Part shown: positions 9,574 to 19,038 of the stretch, in pieces
Position numbering within the stretch: position 1 is the stretch's first letter
How the letters are laid out: each line of letters starts with the position of its first letter
Assembly (NCBI GenBank): GCA_900128395.1
Contig: LT649320.1
Location: 1-37,273 of the forward strand
DNA from: Stramenopiles sp. TOSAG23-2
Taxonomy: Eukaryota > Sar
DNA: 37,273 bases
Reading direction: 5' to 3'
Program-made: the position numbers and the translations under genes
Notes under the pieces: generated by a model
Told to the model about the DNA's origin: nothing
Databases searched by the model: none
Seen by the model: only the letters and a program-made list of their open reading frames with translations

Positions 9574-10425
9574 CTATTTCAACCATCCTTGTTTCTTTGC
9601 TTGTTCAAACATATCAATAATATGAATTTTCTCATCTTCAACAATCTCTGGATGCCATATATCAAATAATAATAAAATTCGTTCTGTTGTTCCATTATGG
9701 TATACGTAATGTTCATAACTATCATCAAATATCATCAATTCACCTTCTTTCCATTCTTTTGCCTCACCGCCAACAACAATCCCACAATTATCTGGTACAA
9801 CTAACGGCAAATGGCATCGTAAACGTAAATTGGTGGGTCCATAATGTGCATCAATATCTGAATAAGGCATTAACGAACTGAAAAAACTATATGCAAATGG
9901 AATTTGTGTTTGTAAAAGATCAATGGAATTTAAAAATTTTGTTGTAGATGGGCAATGCTTTTCGAAAATAGGCTGTTTCTCCCCTTTTAATATGTATGAA
10001 TGCCATTCCCATTTACCACCATGCAACGTATGTTCTGTCTCATTTATTTCATAATCGGACTTGCATTCTTTACGCATGTTCAAACATTCCTCTCGGATCT
10101 TAGATACAACCTCGGGAGTAATTAAATTTGTAATATCTTTTTTCAAATTGAATTCATTACCTGAATAAAAAGGCTTTGACGTCAAACCAGGTAACGTGAA
10201 AACACTTGGATTCGGCCTTGCAATTGGTGGGTCTTTAAATTTTAATATTCTGGATGGATATATATTACATTGCAAAGGATCTTCGTTGGCATTATTATTA
10301 CTATTATTATTTTGATTCGTTAGTCTCGTCGTGGTATAACATTTATTATTATTATTATTAGATTGAAAATGTAATCTAATTTCTTTTGTTTGATTTTTTA
10401 ATTGTAACAAAAATCGTTTCATCAT
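9574..10425 (-). CDS. Aspartyl/asparaginyl beta-hydroxylase-like dioxygenase
   Basis: 283 aa. The second half (about 120-265) matches the Asp/Asn beta-hydroxylase fold of 2-oxoglutarate/Fe(II) dioxygenases. DAHYGPTNLRLRCHLPL contains the first iron-type His (H194), GELMIFDDSYEHYVYHN the second (H239), and ERILLLFDIWHPE the distal Arg region. The single-Asp/Glu ligand of many other dioxygenases is not apparent, as is usual in this subfamily. The first 60 residues are basic, Asn-rich and contain CYTTTR, which could be an organelle transit peptide. There is no transmembrane anchor or TPR region as in animal ASPH, so it is a short soluble form. The substrate is unknown. Confidence 0.85.
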   Translation of the reverse strand: MMKRFLLQLKNQTKEIRLHFQSNNNNNKCYTTTRLTNQNNNSNNNANEDPLQCNIYPSRILKFKDPPIARPNPSVFTLPGLTSKPFYSGNEFNLKKDITNLITPEVVSKIREECLNMRKECKSDYEINETEHTLHGGKWEWHSYILKGEKQPIFEKHCPSTTKFLNSIDLLQTQIPFAYSFFSSLMPYSDIDAHYGPTNLRLRCHLPLVVPDNCGIVVGGEAKEWKEGELMIFDDSYEHYVYHNGTTERILLLFDIWHPEIVEDEKIHIIDMFEQAKKQGWLK

Positions 10426-10803
10426 TTAACAATGTTTTAATAATGAAATTTTCTCATATCTTTTGAATATTATATTATACAAGGAACATTTAAAATGAAA
10501 TATGCAGACAGATAAAAATATTTTTCATTATAATTTTATTAAAAACCCAAGTATATATATAGTCTTGCAACTATAGTATTATATTTTTAATATTATTATT
10601 ATTATTATCAACAATATATAATACATAATACAATGATGGTTATTACTATAGAATAATATTAATACATATTTCAAACAATGGCAACAACATAAAATAATGT
10701 ATCTTTTAAAATAGGAATATATATATATATATGTATATTTATCCATACCAGTAGGATAATTTTAAATATAATATACAAAGTAACAGAATAGAAAATACAT
10801 ACC
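10426..10803. other. Short divergent intergenic region
   Basis: 378 bp, one of the two shortest divergent spacers in the window. It has TTA/ATT microsatellite sequence (about 10590-10610) and a TA tract (about 10720-10735) close to the plus-strand start. No GC island is present, unlike most other divergent spacers here. Confidence 0.45.
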
Positions 10804-12426
10804 ATGGGGTTTGACGGATTTGAGATGTTTCGTGCAAAATGCCAAGGAATTGGATATTGGACACATTTTTTTTGTGGTGCAATAGTTGCAATCCTTCAGT
10901 TAAAATCATATAATATGTTGGCAAATGCAGTAGCTTTTTTATTAATTGCATATCAATTGACAGATTACATGTATGGGATTGAAGATATGTACGTCACTAA
11001 TGAATTTGGGTTGTTTAGAGATTTAATAGAATACTTAATTGGATACATATTTGTTATCTGTGGAGCATACTTGGAACGAAAAAGAAGAAAAGAATCATCA
11101 AATCACAATAATGAGATGAAAGTATCATCTTCAACATCATTATCTCCGATTGCTGTTACAACTATTGTTTTTGGATCAATGACATTTGAATTAAGCCGTG
11201 TCACCATACAAGTTATATTGCCAATTATTTTTAAATATGCATTAGGATTGTCAAGAGATCAAAAAACAACATTGCAATCACTGAATTTCTTTGGTGCATT
11301 CCTTGGAATGTTTGCTGCTGCACCACTAACTGGATTATTAGGTTCACAAAAATTGACAAGTTTAAGTTTATTGATGTTAGGTTTATTAGTCATCCTGCTA
11401 TCATCCGATTTCGGATCAATAGCATTTCTTAATTTAGAAATTATTGTTTTTGTTATGGGTACAATATTATCAATTGTATCTGTCGGTCTAAATACAACCG
11501 TACAAATAGTTTCTAGTGGTAAAAATCGCACAAGCGCAAATTTACTATATCGTGCAAGTGGATTATTATCAGTAATTATTGGTCCACAAATTACATGGTT
11601 AATGGAAAATAGTAATAGCTCAAGTGATGATGCAGATCATAATACGAAATTATCAATGGCATATCTTGTATTGCATATATTAGCTGGCTTTGAAATTCTG
11701 GGGGCAATTGTTTTATTTTATTGCAACTATGTTGTCACTAAAGCTAATGTGAAAATAATTGAAAATTTAGATAAGAAAACTGCAAAGAAAAAAAACTTAT
11801 CGTTTCGTAAGATAGCAAATATTTTTGTAACAATATATGCATATCAACCTTTATTTTATTTTTGTGTTGTATTATCATGTATTGCCAGTATAGAACCCGT
11901 TATGAAAGGATTTTTACCTGATTATGTTGGTGGCAGCCCATCATTTCAAAGCTCAATGCACTCCCTTGCTGCAACGGTTAGCCTATTATTGGTAGGCACA
12001 CAATTTTTAAAAGGTAAAGATTGTAGATCAGCGTTATTTACATTTTCATGTCTACATTCTACTGGTATGATTGGTCTATCGTTTTTTAAGCATCCAATTG
12101 GTAAAGCATCCTCGTACATTTTAGTAAAAGTTGTGACTGATTTGGCAAAGATACCAACAGGTATATGGACAACGAAATGTGCAGAAGGTTATATGAAACA
12201 TAAAAATGAAACGACGAAAAATAATGATTTAACCGTGGCAATTATTGTAGCCTCTGGATTAGGCATGCAAAAATTATTAGGGTCGTTGTTAAAAGCATTT
12301 ATTAGCGCTGGCGTCAGAGCAGCAGGTGAAGATAATATTAGTTTGGACCATGTTTTTATATTTTTAATGTGCGGTGCATTCACCGCTACATATTTTATTG
12401 GCAAATTGCCAAATTACATGATGTAA
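10804..12426 (+). CDS. Multi-pass membrane protein, MFS-like transporter with extra N-terminal helices
   Basis: 540 aa. About three hydrophobic helices lie in residues 15-100 (FFCGAIVAILQL, LANAVAFLLIAYQL, LIEYLIGYIFVICGAYL), followed by a polar linker (ERKRRKESSNHNNE). A second module of about ten to twelve helices follows. It includes an acidic/aromatic first helix (MTFELSRVTIQVILPIIF) and a glycine-rich second helix (FGAFLGMFAAAPLTGLLG), as in major facilitator proteins. A charged central loop (about 310-340, KKTAKKKN) separates the two halves. No substrate-defining motif is recognisable. The start has an ACCATGG context. The N-terminal helical module is unusual for an MFS protein and could be a separate domain. 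Confidence 0.75.
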   Translation: MGFDGFEMFRAKCQGIGYWTHFFCGAIVAILQLKSYNMLANAVAFLLIAYQLTDYMYGIEDMYVTNEFGLFRDLIEYLIGYIFVICGAYLERKRRKESSNHNNEMKVSSSTSLSPIAVTTIVFGSMTFELSRVTIQVILPIIFKYALGLSRDQKTTLQSLNFFGAFLGMFAAAPLTGLLGSQKLTSLSLLMLGLLVILLSSDFGSIAFLNLEIIVFVMGTILSIVSVGLNTTVQIVSSGKNRTSANLLYRASGLLSVIIGPQITWLMENSNSSSDDADHNTKLSMAYLVLHILAGFEILGAIVLFYCNYVVTKANVKIIENLDKKTAKKKNLSFRKIANIFVTIYAYQPLFYFCVVLSCIASIEPVMKGFLPDYVGGSPSFQSSMHSLAATVSLLLVGTQFLKGKDCRSALFTFSCLHSTGMIGLSFFKHPIGKASSYILVKVVTDLAKIPTGIWTTKCAEGYMKHKNETTKNNDLTVAIIVASGLGMQKLLGSLLKAFISAGVRAAGEDNISLDHVFIFLMCGAFTATYFIGKLPNYMM

Positions 12427-12580
12427 AAAACCAGTGTAAGGACAGGTTATTATAGTGTATTTTATGTGTTTATAAGATTAAACCATGGCATGATAATCAC
12501 GGAGAAGGATATTTAAAATAATATTATAACACTTAGATTTTGTAAAAATAATAAAATAAATAAATTACTATTTACCTCCA

Positions 12581-12610
12581 CCAATATTTTTGTATCTTGA
12601 AAAATATTGG
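12581..12610. repeat. Perfect 11-bp stem inverted repeat
   Basis: CCAATATTTTT (12581-12591) pairs perfectly with AAAAATATTGG (12600-12610) around an 8-nt loop. It lies 155 bp after the MFS-like stop codon and inside repeat copy A, so it may be a 3'-end structure or part of the element. Confidence 0.7.
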
Positions 12611-12654
12611 CACACTCTGTGGATTTCAATGAACTCTATCGCAATGTTACGATT

Positions 12655-12749
12655 NNNNNNNNNNNNNNNNNNNNNNNNNNNNNNNNNNNNNNNNNNNNNN
12701 NNNNNNNNNNNNNNNNNNNNNNNNNNNNNNNNNNNNNNNNNNNNNNNNN
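12655..12749. other. Assembly gap (95 N)
   Basis: A run of 95 undetermined bases lies inside dispersed-repeat copy A. The repeat context probably explains the failure to assemble. Nothing can be said about the true length or content. Confidence 0.98.
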
Positions 12750-12946
12750 ATCTTTCAGTTTAGTGAGATAGATTTGTCTCAGTTATTGTATTCTTTCTGG
12801 AGAGTAGGAATTATCATGAGTAAATTAAAAAATAAATTAATGCATTAATTAAAATATATAATAAAAATTAATATAAATGATACTCTCTCTCTTTAGATTT
12901 TAACCATCATTTTATAAAATATAAAAAATAAAAAAAAATTTTATTT

Positions 12947-13996
12947 TTATGTTGCAATTGGCGAAATAGGTCTACTCCCAGGACTCTCGACAGTCTTGCC
13001 ATCTTTTGTTTGCTCGGACTCTATACGTTTTCCTTGATCTACCACATTCATTTTATCGTTATTATGTGCTTTTGCTACATCAATTCCAGAATCTGCGTCA
13101 GGTGGCATAAATGGTTTTTTCAACTCATCTTCCTGTTCTGGCGAACGAATAACTTCTTCCTCCTTTCGAACGTCTCGATCGTCCCCTGGTCCAATACCAC
13201 CACCACTTCGCTTAAGTCGTTTTTTATCTGCAAGGACGTATTTCTTCTTCGTTCTTTTCTTTATTGGTTTTGGTGGGGGAGGAGGAGGAGCTTTTTTAAG
13301 CGGTGGAGGTGCAATTTTCCGTTGTTTTTTATTTTGAATTTTCTTCTTCTTCTTCTTCTTCACAGGAGGTGGAATAACAACTTTTGTTGTATTTTTTGTA
13401 ATATTTTTTGTAGTATTTGTAATATTCATACTTAGTACTTTTTTTCTTGGAGGTACATAGATGAAATCATCCTTTGGGCACCCGGCAGGTAAAGGCATAC
13501 CGTTGTGTGCAGCTATTTCGCATTCAGTTAAAGTATTAGGCATTTCTTTAACGCGTCTCTCATATCTAGCTGTTCTCGAATGATCTAGAGCAATTGATGA
13601 AACTTTGTTGCATTGGACAAAAGTATTTCTACAAGTTTCTAAACAAAAACGTATATACTCTGTATCTTCACACTTAACCATTAGTTCCCTATTTTGTTTC
13701 GACTCACACATACCTTGTTCATTACAATTTGGCGGAACTTCAAAGCCAGAATTGCTACGCGAATATTTAGCATTTTGTTGTTCTGCTATGGATAAAAACG
13801 ACAACATTCGTTGATTTTCTAATTTCAACTTTTCATTTTCTTCTATTATTTGCTGTTCTATTGTTTTATCTAATGGTAGTTTATTCCAATTATTTTCAGC
13901 GTTATCATCAATATTACTATTGGAAGATTTAACAAAATATACAACTTGGACAAGAATCAACAATATGAGTATGGTATATACAGTAATGATATGCAT
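12947..13996 (-). CDS. Secreted or signal-anchored Cys-rich protein with basic Pro/Lys-rich tail
   Basis: 349 aa. The N-terminal helix (TVYTILILLILVQVVYFV) is a signal peptide or signal anchor. Residues about 45-75 form a short coiled coil (EQQIIEENEKLKLENQRM). Residues about 88-175 hold about nine Cys, with paired motifs CNEQGMC, FCLETC and FVQC, indicating a disulphide-rich domain I do not recognise. A sequon-dense linker follows (NITNTTKNITKNTT, four potential N-glycosylation sites). Then comes a low-complexity basic and proline region with a seven-Lys run, PPPPPPP and an acidic/Ser-rich end. The strong Lys/Pro content after the Cys domain is odd for a secreted protein; if the first helix is an anchor, that tail and the Cys domain are luminal or extracellular. 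Function unknown. Confidence 0.78.
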   Translation of the reverse strand: MHIITVYTILILLILVQVVYFVKSSNSNIDDNAENNWNKLPLDKTIEQQIIEENEKLKLENQRMLSFLSIAEQQNAKYSRSNSGFEVPPNCNEQGMCESKQNRELMVKCEDTEYIRFCLETCRNTFVQCNKVSSIALDHSRTARYERRVKEMPNTLTECEIAAHNGMPLPAGCPKDDFIYVPPRKKVLSMNITNTTKNITKNTTKVVIPPPVKKKKKKKIQNKKQRKIAPPPLKKAPPPPPPKPIKKRTKKKYVLADKKRLKRSGGGIGPGDDRDVRKEEEVIRSPEQEDELKKPFMPPDADSGIDVAKAHNNDKMNVVDQGKRIESEQTKDGKTVESPGSRPISPIAT

Positions 13997-14228
13997 GGTG
14001 AAATATCATATAACGACAAGCTAATAATCTCTATTAATCTTTTGAATCAATATTTTCCACAGACTAATATCTCCATACTATATATTACTGTCTATATTGC
14101 ATTTTTAGCATTGTATTATTATTCACTTCCCCTTATTGTGTATGCTGGTATGTATTATGGTGTTAGTTTAAGTTTCGATTCTCCCCTCTTCTCCTCCTCC
14201 TTATATCCTCTTCTTTTTTTTTTTCTCA

Positions 14229-14310
14229 AAGCACCAAAGCACCAAAAGGCCTGGAAAAAAGCCTGGAAAGATAAAACTGGAAAGTAAAAGCCGGAAAGCT
14301 GGAAACGCCA
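14229..14310. repeat. Cluster of GGAAAG-type short repeats
   Basis: It starts with AAGCACCAAAGCACCAAAAGG, followed by five or more CTGGAAA/CCGGAAA units. Similar short clusters occur in two other divergent spacers, at about 18649-18690 and 33671-33695. Confidence 0.6.
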
Positions 14311-14482
14311 GTTGGTATTATAGTTTATAGTCTACTCGTACTCGCCAGTATACAGTATAATATAAAAAACTCTACCGCTTTTTGCGAAAACCGAAAACCT
14401 CGTGATTTTGGTACCATATTAGGCATTGTGTGAAAAGCTAGATAAAGAAACCTAACGTACAACGCTACAGGACAGACGCCTT

Positions 14483-14524
14483 GCATACAGCATATACAGC
14501 ATACAGCATACAGCATACACAGCA
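14483..14524. repeat. 7-bp tandem repeat (CATACAG)n
   Basis: Four to five imperfect tandem copies of CATACAG, with one ATATACAG variant, lie in the divergent spacer between the Cys-rich and ankyrin genes. Confidence 0.75.
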
Positions 14525-14848
14525 GCATTAGACTATATGTAAGTTATATAGGCAAGAGGCAAGGTATGTAAGAAAAATAATAATGGCGTACGTTATAATA
14601 CCACAGTACCTGATGAAGGTATAGTAGTAGTAAGTAACAAAAGCAATGCTAAAAAAAACACAGCTATTATTATTAATAACAAAGCAAACAAAAAAAACAC
14701 TATTATTATTTTAATTATAAATACTCCTCTGTATTTTACTTTTAAATACGAACTGTACGATAATTAAAATAATTACAATTTAATGTATATACAAATAGGA
14801 AGATCCATATTGCATCACGGATGCAACAGAAAACATTGTACATAAATA

Positions 14849-15727
14849 ATGCCGAAAAAAGAGCAGAAAACTGACTCGGAAAGCGCATCAGAGGATGGCG
14901 AATTTGCAGTTAAATCTTATGTGAAAGCAGATACGAAAAAATATGCACCTAAATGTGATATAGCTTTATCAAAGGAATTACAGCTACAGTATAGGGACGA
15001 AATATTAATGGAATATAAAGAAAGTCAAATTGTAGTCCGTAAGCGTTTTGATTGTCGTGGTTTCATCCATAAATTGTTAAAAAAAAATCCAAATTCCAAA
15101 AAGCGTAAAAAAAGGTTTTTTGATGCGTGTTTAATGAATGATGCCGGTACAGCTGAAAAATTATTAATCGATGGTTTATATCCAACGTTAGAGGACGAAA
15201 GAGGACAAAATGGGGTGTATTATGCTTGTATCGAAGGAAGTTTTGATGCATTGCGGACGATACTGGCAAATCAAGTAAGCATAGAAACAAAAAACGAAAA
15301 AGACTTATCAACACCGCTACATTTGGCATGTCGGGGTGGACACAGTGGATATGAACGTTGTATAGAAGTATTACTAGAAAATAATGTGGATGTAGATGCA
15401 CGCGATATTAGGGGACAAACGCCAGCAATGTGGGCAGCACAAAGAGGTTTTTATAGAGCATTCTCTTTATTATCTGAATATGGTGCTGATTTAGATGCAC
15501 AGGATAAAGAAGGTTGGACTTGCTTACATTTTGCCAGTTATAAAGGAGATAGGAAGGTTGTAGCAGAATTATTGGAAGAAGGTGCAGCATATAGTGAAAA
15601 GGATAAACTTGGTCAAACACCTTGGGATTGGGCTATGAAAAGAAAATTTGATGGTATAGCAGCACAATTAGATGAACATGCTAGACGTATTCGGAAGTTT
15701 AAAGAAAAATATGGATATAGTCCGTGA
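14849..15727 (+). CDS. Ankyrin-repeat protein
   Basis: 292 aa. After a charged N terminus (MPKKEQKTDSESASEDGE) and a basic helical stretch (residues about 55-90, KKNPNSKKRKKRFF), about five to six ankyrin repeats fill residues about 90-285. Clear repeats are NEKDLSTPLHLACRGGH, DIRGQTPAMWAAQRGF, DKEGWTCLHFASYKGD and DKLGQTPWDWAMKRKF, each followed by the helix-turn-helix and a G/N-A/V-D turn. There is no signal peptide, membrane helix or catalytic domain, so it is a soluble protein-interaction scaffold with unknown partner. The gene ends in TGA and lies 243 bp from the facing lebercilin-like gene. Confidence 0.9.
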   Translation: MPKKEQKTDSESASEDGEFAVKSYVKADTKKYAPKCDIALSKELQLQYRDEILMEYKESQIVVRKRFDCRGFIHKLLKKNPNSKKRKKRFFDACLMNDAGTAEKLLIDGLYPTLEDERGQNGVYYACIEGSFDALRTILANQVSIETKNEKDLSTPLHLACRGGHSGYERCIEVLLENNVDVDARDIRGQTPAMWAAQRGFYRAFSLLSEYGADLDAQDKEGWTCLHFASYKGDRKVVAELLEEGAAYSEKDKLGQTPWDWAMKRKFDGIAAQLDEHARRIRKFKEKYGYSP

Positions 15728-15742
15728 ATTACAAAATCGACG

Positions 15743-15757
15743 GTACGAATTTCGTAC
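15743..15757. repeat. TACGAA/TTCGTA palindrome in a convergent spacer
   Basis: GTACGAA and TTCGTAC flank a single T, 16 bp after the ankyrin gene stop. It is followed by a loose 12-bp direct repeat, ACTTGAGC (about 15768-15800). It could form a short hairpin in the transcript. Confidence 0.6.
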
Positions 15758-15970
15758 GTAACTACAACTTGAGCTTCCACTTGAGCTATTCTTGAGGTTA
15801 TACTTGATGTAAATAACTAGAAAACTGAATAGATAATTAATTATTATAAAAATGATAGTAGATTTTTTTACGAAAAAAAAATAACAAAACCAAATAAAAT
15901 TTGTACATGATAAATGAAATTATTATCTCTCCAACTCATCGAATATGAAAAGGTATTGTAAAGAAAATTA

Positions 15971-17905
15971 CTAATAATACTTTTTCTTCTCTTTCTTCTT
16001 TCTTCTACCGGTTGGCTTAGCAAAAGTTCCAGTGCTATTTACATCATTACCTTTGTCATCATTATTATTGCTACCTTGCTGAACGTCTTCAACTTTTCGT
16101 GTTTCCTCAGTTTTACTATTATTTTTCTCAGCTTTTCTAGCATCACTTTTTTTTTGTAGCTCACTTTCATACATTAGTTGCTCCTCCATTGCGTTCATTC
16201 TTTTCTTTGCTTCCAGACGTACCTGCGTCTCTTTACGATCTTTGTAACCGCGATATCGACTTTGCAATTTAGTTGCCGCCTCATTATTTTCCTTAACTTC
16301 TTTTTGTTTCCTCCGAGATTGAAATCCTCTGTATCCAGCTTGCAATTTAGTCGCAGCACCGTGAGTTTGTGGATCATCAATATCAATACCTAATCGATCA
16401 TTTAATGTATCGTCTTTCTCCTTTTCTTCTTGCTCTTCTTGTTGTACTTCTAACAGCGCATCGTCTTCCGTTAAAATGGTGCCTTTTGTGGATGGCTTCA
16501 TTGAAGCTAATACCATGTCTGTATTATCATTCATACGGCTTGATACAAGTGGAGATGGATCATTAGTCCTATTGCTTCGTGATGCATTATTCCTAGGGCG
16601 TGATGGTTGAAATGTTGGACGTTGAGTTGGAAGAGAGATTGGCTCATCCTGTAATACAATATCTTTCAATTGTTTTTTCACTTTTTTAACTTGTAACACT
16701 TGTAGACGAACTTGCTTTTCCTTTAAACTTAATTCTGCTTTCAATCTATCATTTTCCGCCTGCGCTTCTTGCAATGTTTTCTCTTTGAGCCGCATTTCAC
16801 GCTTATGCTGTTGTTGATTAGTACGATCCATTTTTTCCAATAAAAACATTTTCCGTTTCATTTTTTCTTTTTCTTCTTCCCATTTCTCTTTATTTTCTTT
16901 CTTTTGTTTCATAGCAGCTTCCTCTTTTCTTTTTGCCTCTGGCATAATCGCATTTTCCAATTGTTGTTTTAATTTCTCATTGCTTTGCCTCAATACTTCA
17001 ATTTCGCGTTCTTGTTTCTTCCTAGTCGCAGCAAATTTAATATCACGTGTTCTGACTTTACGTAATTTTTCTTTGTAAACACGTATATCATTTTCTAATG
17101 ATGTAATTCGATGTGGCCATGCTAGTTTAAGCTCCTCCTTTGCATTAATTTCCTTTTCTTGTTTACGTTGAATCGATAATAACATTTTATTATCTTTTTT
17201 CAAAACTTGAATGGCATTTTCTTTCTCTTTCACTTGATTCTCTAACAACAAGACTCGATCATGCGAACGTGCATCTTTAAGCTGTCTATTAAGCTCTTTA
17301 TTTGTTTTTTTATATATTTCAATTTTTTGTTTCATATTTTTTAACATTTTCTCTTTTACTGCCAAAGATTTATTAGATGGTTCAAGACCTTGTGTTGCTG
17401 CATTGTTATTGTTTTTAATCGAAGCATCTAACGCCCGTGCAAATTCTTTTAATTGATTCCTTAATGCCGCATTAGCGAGTCTTAATTTTTCTATTGTCGG
17501 TTGTTGATTGTTACTGTTATTCCTGCTATTTTTATTATTGTTACTGTTTTTCGTTATAGGTTTTTTCGTTACACTTTTATTATTATTATTGGTACTACTA
17601 ACATTTGTATTACTATTAGTCGTAGTCTTGTTTTTCTTTTTCTTTGTGGCATCACTACTACCATAATTGTTACTGGTCACGCGGTTTTTTGAAGGTGAAG
17701 ATTGGAAATTAGTCTTTTTTACAGTTTTGTTCTTCGTTTGTTCCTGCCGTTGAGGTTGTGGCTTTGGATCATTTTTACTTTCCTTTGTTTCAAGCGATTT
17801 ATTATTAATAATGGGTGTTTTTGAGTCTTCCACGCTATCATCTTCAAAATCATCAAAATAATCTTCTTCCTCCTCCGACCCATCCATACTATATCCAGAA
17901 CTCAT
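15971..17905 (-). CDS. Lebercilin-like coiled-coil protein with two IQ motifs
   Basis: 644 aa from the ATG at 17905. The open frame extends 19 codons upstream, but that part is a translated TA repeat, so MSSGYSMDGSEEEE is the preferred start. An acidic N terminus and a Lys/Asn/Ser/Thr-rich linker lead into a long coiled coil (about 135-420). That region resembles the lebercilin domain: NKMLLSIQRKQEKEI, then SLENDIRVYKEKLRKVRTRD, then QREI..LR.SNEKLKQQLE. Lebercilin (LCA5) binds the intraflagellar transport machinery at the ciliary axoneme. Residues about 517-537 and 543-563 are two tandem IQ calmodulin-binding motifs (AATKLQAGYRGFQSRRK, AATKLQSRYRGYKDRKE), which I do not recall in animal LCA5. 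The C terminus is Lys-rich. Its divergent neighbour has a flagellar-type acylation motif. Confidence 0.75.
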   Translation of the reverse strand: MSSGYSMDGSEEEEDYFDDFEDDSVEDSKTPIINNKSLETKESKNDPKPQPQRQEQTKNKTVKKTNFQSSPSKNRVTSNNYGSSDATKKKKNKTTTNSNTNVSSTNNNNKSVTKKPITKNSNNNKNSRNNSNNQQPTIEKLRLANAALRNQLKEFARALDASIKNNNNAATQGLEPSNKSLAVKEKMLKNMKQKIEIYKKTNKELNRQLKDARSHDRVLLLENQVKEKENAIQVLKKDNKMLLSIQRKQEKEINAKEELKLAWPHRITSLENDIRVYKEKLRKVRTRDIKFAATRKKQEREIEVLRQSNEKLKQQLENAIMPEAKRKEEAAMKQKKENKEKWEEEKEKMKRKMFLLEKMDRTNQQQHKREMRLKEKTLQEAQAENDRLKAELSLKEKQVRLQVLQVKKVKKQLKDIVLQDEPISLPTQRPTFQPSRPRNNASRSNRTNDPSPLVSSRMNDNTDMVLASMKPSTKGTILTEDDALLEVQQEEQEEKEKDDTLNDRLGIDIDDPQTHGAATKLQAGYRGFQSRRKQKEVKENNEAATKLQSRYRGYKDRKETQVRLEAKKRMNAMEEQLMYESELQKKSDARKAEKNNSKTEETRKVEDVQQGSNNNDDKGNDVNSTGTFAKPTGRRKKKEKKKYY

Positions 17906-19038
17906 CTTTATATATGTATATATATATGTATGTATATATATATATATAAATACTATGTTCAAATTATATTAATATATTTCCAATTTCTCTCTATTTCCTT
18001 TATTTGTATCTCTCTCTCTATACCTACTGTATATTTCATATTAATAATTAGAATAATATTGCAATAAGTGTGATGAGAAATGGTGTTAAAACTGAAGAAG
18101 AAGCAGAAGAATGATGAAACGTTTTCTTGTCACGCGTTCAGATCAAGCTAGCTACTTAATAGTAGTCTAAGTACTATGTATGTACATAGGGCATAGGGAC
18201 TATCTGGCGTAAAAATACCTTATTTTAAATTTGGCGTACTCCTATCGATACATCGATACTGTACTCGATCGCACAATCCCTATATATCAACGCTGTCCTT
18301 TGTGCTCTGTGCTCTGTGCTCTGTGTACTAACTAGACGACGACTAGCACACTACATGCAGGCCGCAGGCTGGGCAGGGTATTAGACTAATAAGCTAATAA
18401 TAGTATGTTATACTGTTGTACCTGTTATTACCTGTTTCTGTTGTCTGTTGTACTGTTGTACTGTTGTTATTGTACTTGTAAAAGTTTTAGTTTAAGACTA
18501 GCACACTACAGACTTTTTACTTTTGAATACTTCAATAATTCATACCATTGAATGACAAAAAGATAGCGACCCCATGTATCATTTATAACATTAATATAAA
18601 TGGATAAACAATATAATATGGGTTGTTTATATCAACAAAAAAAAATCGGAAAGCCAGGAAAGGTGGAAAGAAAAATCAGAAAGAATCTCTTTGGAAAAAT
18701 AGAAAAAAATCCAAAAAAATACACACAGATGGACAGACGAAATCCTGGGAAAAAAGTTGTTATTTTGATGATGATGCATAATGCAATGGTATTCACATAC
18801 TATATCACGCTTTTTTTAGTCTGTATAATGCATGTAGTAAGTATAATAAGTAATAATCATATAGTAATGGCATGTTAATATTATTACAAAAATAGATATA
18901 AAGGCATATGCATATATGTTACAACAATATATTCAAATTATTTGTATCACATTATAAAAATACAACGAAATGCAACATAATAATTTCAATTTAGCATAAC
19001 TAGCATTTTAATTGAATATATAATACATATATATAAAT
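17906..19038. other. Divergent intergenic region with simple-repeat islands
   Basis: 1133 bp between outward-facing genes. Next to the minus-strand start there are TA tracts (17910-17950). A GC-richer island spans about 18115-18500, with a 7-bp CTCTGTG tandem array (18300-18326), a CTATGTA/TACATAG inverted pair near 18173-18190, two ATCGATAC units (about 18246-18262) and ACTGTTGT-type repeats (18410-18475). GGAAAG-type repeats lie at about 18649-18690. A 92-codon ORF (18600-18878) lies here; I do not accept it as a gene. Confidence 0.5.
18300..18326. repeat. 7-bp tandem repeat (CTCTGTG)n
   Basis: Four near-perfect copies of TGTGCTC/CTCTGTG lie within the GC-richer part of the divergent spacer. 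Confidence 0.75.

Larger units (their letters stand above)
12570..12840 (+). repeat. Dispersed repeat, copy A (interrupted by gap)
   Basis: It resembles 20185-20385 (opposite strand) and, at its right end, 35363-35411 (opposite strand). The best-conserved core is about 12788-12835: GTATTCTTTCTGGAGAGTAG followed by GAATTATCATGAGTAAATTA. The left part shares TACCTCC.CC and the GGCAC region with copy B. Divergence and in-frame stops suggest a decayed element. Confidence 0.65.
12427..12946. other. Convergent intergenic region with hairpin, assembly gap and repeat copy
   Basis: 520 bp between facing 3' ends. It contains a perfect hairpin (12581-12610), an unsequenced run of N (12655-12749), one copy of the dispersed repeat (about 12570-12840) and an AT-rich tail with a CT tract near 12885-12893. 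No intact ORF was seen. Confidence 0.6.
13997..14848. other. Divergent intergenic region with GC-richer repeats
   Basis: 852 bp between outward-facing genes. It has a T-rich tract (14213-14225), a cluster of CTGGAAA/CCGGAAA repeats (14229-14310), and a 7-bp tandem CATACAG array (about 14483-14520). AT-rich sequence with A runs leads to the ankyrin gene start. No ORF or RNA gene can be defended. Confidence 0.5.

Noticed and set aside
17906-17962. 19-codon N-terminal extension of the lebercilin-like frame
   Set aside because: The residues are an Ile/Tyr/Thr string encoded by a TA microsatellite; the downstream ATG opens a normal acidic N terminus.
18600-18878. 92-codon plus-strand ORF in the spacer before the MGAC gene
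   Set aside because: Composition follows the local GGAAA repeats and A runs, the C-terminal part is random hydrophobic, and accepting it would put two plus genes in tandem with no supporting motif.
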